Shown here: piece by piece, positions 4,907 to 6,362 of the stretch
Layout: every line of letters begins with the position of its first letter
Numbering within the stretch: the stretch's first letter is position 1
Origin: Polyangia bacterium
GTDB lineage: Bacteria; Myxococcota_A; Polyangia; Polyangiales; Polyangiaceae
Length of the DNA: 6,362 nucleotides
Assembly: GCA_030433055.1 (NCBI GenBank)
Contig: JAUILJ010000489.1
Location: 1 to 6,362 of the forward strand
Direction of reading: 5' to 3'
Translations under genes and position numbers: made by a program
Notes under the pieces: generated by a model
The model's database searches: none
What the model was told of the DNA's origin: nothing
What the model saw: the letters and a program-made list of their open reading frames with translations, nothing else

Positions 4907-6362
4907 CTCGCATATCCTTACGGCAACGCCTGCTGGCGAGCGCGGTGGCGCTGCTTCCGTGCCTCAGCGTCGCAAGCGTCGCCAAGGCGTCGCCCCTGTT
5001 CGAGCTGGTGGGAGGGACCACCGGCGCTGGCGGCTTCAACGCACGGGTCACCGGCGCCGATTCGCCCTCGACCTACTTCAACCCGGCGCTGCTCGGGTAC
5101 GCGCGCCCTGGCTTCTCCTTGGGCGTGCTCGTGCTCTCGGACCAGACGCAGATCACCTACGACGGCCGCACCGGCGGCACCGTCCCCCTCGCGGTGGGCA
5201 ACCGCAACATCCTGGACTCGAACGGCAACCCGATCCCGAACGACACCGTGCCGACGGGCTGGCTGCAGGACGGGTGCAGCGACAGCATCTGCACCCCGCC
5301 GTTTGGCAAGCGGCCCCGCTCCGAGGGGCGCGATGTCGGCGTGACGCGCAGCTACACCATCCTCGGCCTCGTCAGCCCAATCGTGGACAAGCGCTTCGTT
5401 CTGGGGTTGCACGCGCTGATCCCCAACGGCGAGTTCACCACCGCTCAGGCGTTCTACAACGACGAGCGAGAGCAGTTCTTCTCCAACAGCTTGCACCCGG
5501 AGCTCTACTCGGATCGTCTCACCGCGACGTCTCTGGCGTTCGGCGCTGGGGGCCAAATCACCGATGAGCTCGCCGTTGGGCTCTCCTTCACCCTGAGCCT
5601 GACGAACACCGCGAACGCCGGAACGTATGTTCGAGATCCTGCAGACTATGACCAGCTGCTGCTCTCGACCGACGTGAAGGTGAACACCGCCGTCTCGCCT
5701 CACTTCGGTGTCGCGTGGAAACCCAGCGACCGCTTCAGCCTCGCGGGTACGGTGCACTCCGAGCAAAAGCTAGTGATCGAGACGGCGTTCAGCGCGGCGC
5801 TCCCCGCAGGCCAGGAGTCGGACACGACCCGCAAGGCGGTCCACGACTTCGTGCCCTGGAGCTTTGGCGTCGGCAGCGAGCTGGGCCTGACCGACGACTT
5901 CGCCTTGGTGGGGGGGGTGAGCTACACGCTGTGGTCCGACTACATCGATCGTCACGGTCAGGTGCCAGGCGATGTCTACGGCGATGCCTACGCGTGGAAG
6001 AACACCTTCTCCGGCACCCTCGGCGCTCGGCACCACGTCGACACCGTCACCACCTTCGTGGACTTTGGCTATACGCCGACTCCCGTGCCCGAACAGACCG
6101 GGCGCAGCAACTACGTCGACAGTGACCGCCTGAGCGCGACGGCGGGAGCGAACTTCGAGTTCGAGGCCTTCGGGTTGCGTTTCCGCCCGGAGCTGCAGCT
6201 CCAGGCTCACAAGCTGCTCGACCGCTATCAGAAGAAGGACGACAGCAAGCTCCGGGACGAAGTCCCCGACGACTCGGTGGTCGCCTCTACCGGCAATCCG
6301 CTGCCAGGCCGCGAGGGCCTGCAAACCAACAACCCCGGTTGGCCCGGGTTCGAGAGCGGCGG
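4903..6362 (+). CDS. OmpP1/FadL/TodX-like outer-membrane transporter (3' partial)
   Basis: The frame stays open from ATG 4903 to the right edge (486 full codons), so the C-terminal strands are outside. MTRISLRQRLLASAVALLPC... is a Sec signal peptide with probable cleavage after AKA at residue 29. The mature start FELVGGTTGAGGFNARVTGADSPSTYFNPALLG (residues 33-65) has the glycine-rich, STxxxNPA pattern of the FadL/TodX plug region. Alternating aromatic and polar segments follow, as expected of a beta-barrel (LAVGLSFTLSL, FGVAWKPSDRFSLAGTV, WSFGVGSELGLTDDFALVGGVSYTLWSDY). C125 and C130 could form a disulphide. This family lets hydrophobic molecules such as fatty acids or aromatics cross the outer membrane. 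Its place behind a side-chain dehydrogenase pair suggests a fatty or sterol-like substrate. The ATGA overlap indicates coupled translation with the lipoprotein. Substrate is inferred. Confidence 0.85.
   Translation, partial: MTRISLRQRLLASAVALLPCLSVASVAKASPLFELVGGTTGAGGFNARVTGADSPSTYFNPALLGYARPGFSLGVLVLSDQTQITYDGRTGGTVPLAVGNRNILDSNGNPIPNDTVPTGWLQDGCSDSICTPPFGKRPRSEGRDVGVTRSYTILGLVSPIVDKRFVLGLHALIPNGEFTTAQAFYNDEREQFFSNSLHPELYSDRLTATSLAFGAGGQITDELAVGLSFTLSLTNTANAGTYVRDPADYDQLLLSTDVKVNTAVSPHFGVAWKPSDRFSLAGTVHSEQKLVIETAFSAALPAGQESDTTRKAVHDFVPWSFGVGSELGLTDDFALVGGVSYTLWSDYIDRHGQVPGDVYGDAYAWKNTFSGTLGARHHVDTVTTFVDFGYTPTPVPEQTGRSNYVDSDRLSATAGANFEFEAFGLRFRPELQLQAHKLLDRYQKKDDSKLRDEVPDDSVVASTGNPLPGREGLQTNNPGWPGFESG

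Noticed and set aside
4918..5766. 282-residue minus-strand frame opposite the FadL-like gene
   Set aside because: The + strand reading has a signal peptide and FadL-type N-terminus; the antisense translation is low-order.
5928..5940. Homopolymer G run as a phase-variation or frameshift site
   Set aside because: The frame is intact through it and a run of about seven G is unremarkable in this base composition.

Overview
The window is GC-rich, densely packed and entirely + strand. Its best taxonomic clue is the lipoprotein at 3719-4906. That protein carries cysteine-rich CGDG...GxExCD repeats, which are abundant in Myxococcota (myxobacteria and relatives). I therefore infer a myxobacterium-like member of the former Deltaproteobacteria. 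This is an inference from protein style, not a database result.

Layout: (1) 1-998 is the 3' part of an open frame that looks chimeric. About 35 residues resembling the C-terminus of a TerB-like protein (COG4103 style) run in frame into a zinc-type alcohol dehydrogenase that has lost its N-terminal strands and its first catalytic zinc ligand. (2) 999-1424 is a 426-base non-coding stretch. It holds three 17-bp tandem repeats, a 10-bp inverted repeat with a 30-base loop, and two sites that fit the TetR-family KstR operator pattern TnnAACnnGTTnnA (1091-1104 and 1365-1378). The second is part of a perfect 16-bp palindrome about 45 bases before the next start codon. (3) 1425-2600 and 2604-3686 are two acyl-CoA dehydrogenase-family subunits, 3 bases apart, which match from memory the ChsE4/FadE26 and ChsE5/FadE27 pair of the mycobacterial cholesterol side-chain pathway. 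(4) 3719-4906 is a secreted lipoprotein with cysteine-rich repeats and a C-terminal part I do not recognise. (5) 4903-6362, joined to the lipoprotein by an ATGA overlap, is an OmpP1/FadL/TodX-like outer-membrane channel running off the right edge.

Reading together: one promoter under a KstR-like operator could drive a four-gene unit. A FadL-type pore and a surface lipoprotein would bring a hydrophobic substrate through the outer membrane. A two-gene acyl-CoA dehydrogenase would start beta-oxidation of a bulky acyl-CoA, plausibly a steroid side chain. The enzyme pair and operator pattern support each other independently. The link to the transporter and lipoprotein rests on gene order. No KstR-like regulator gene and no other steroid gene is visible here.
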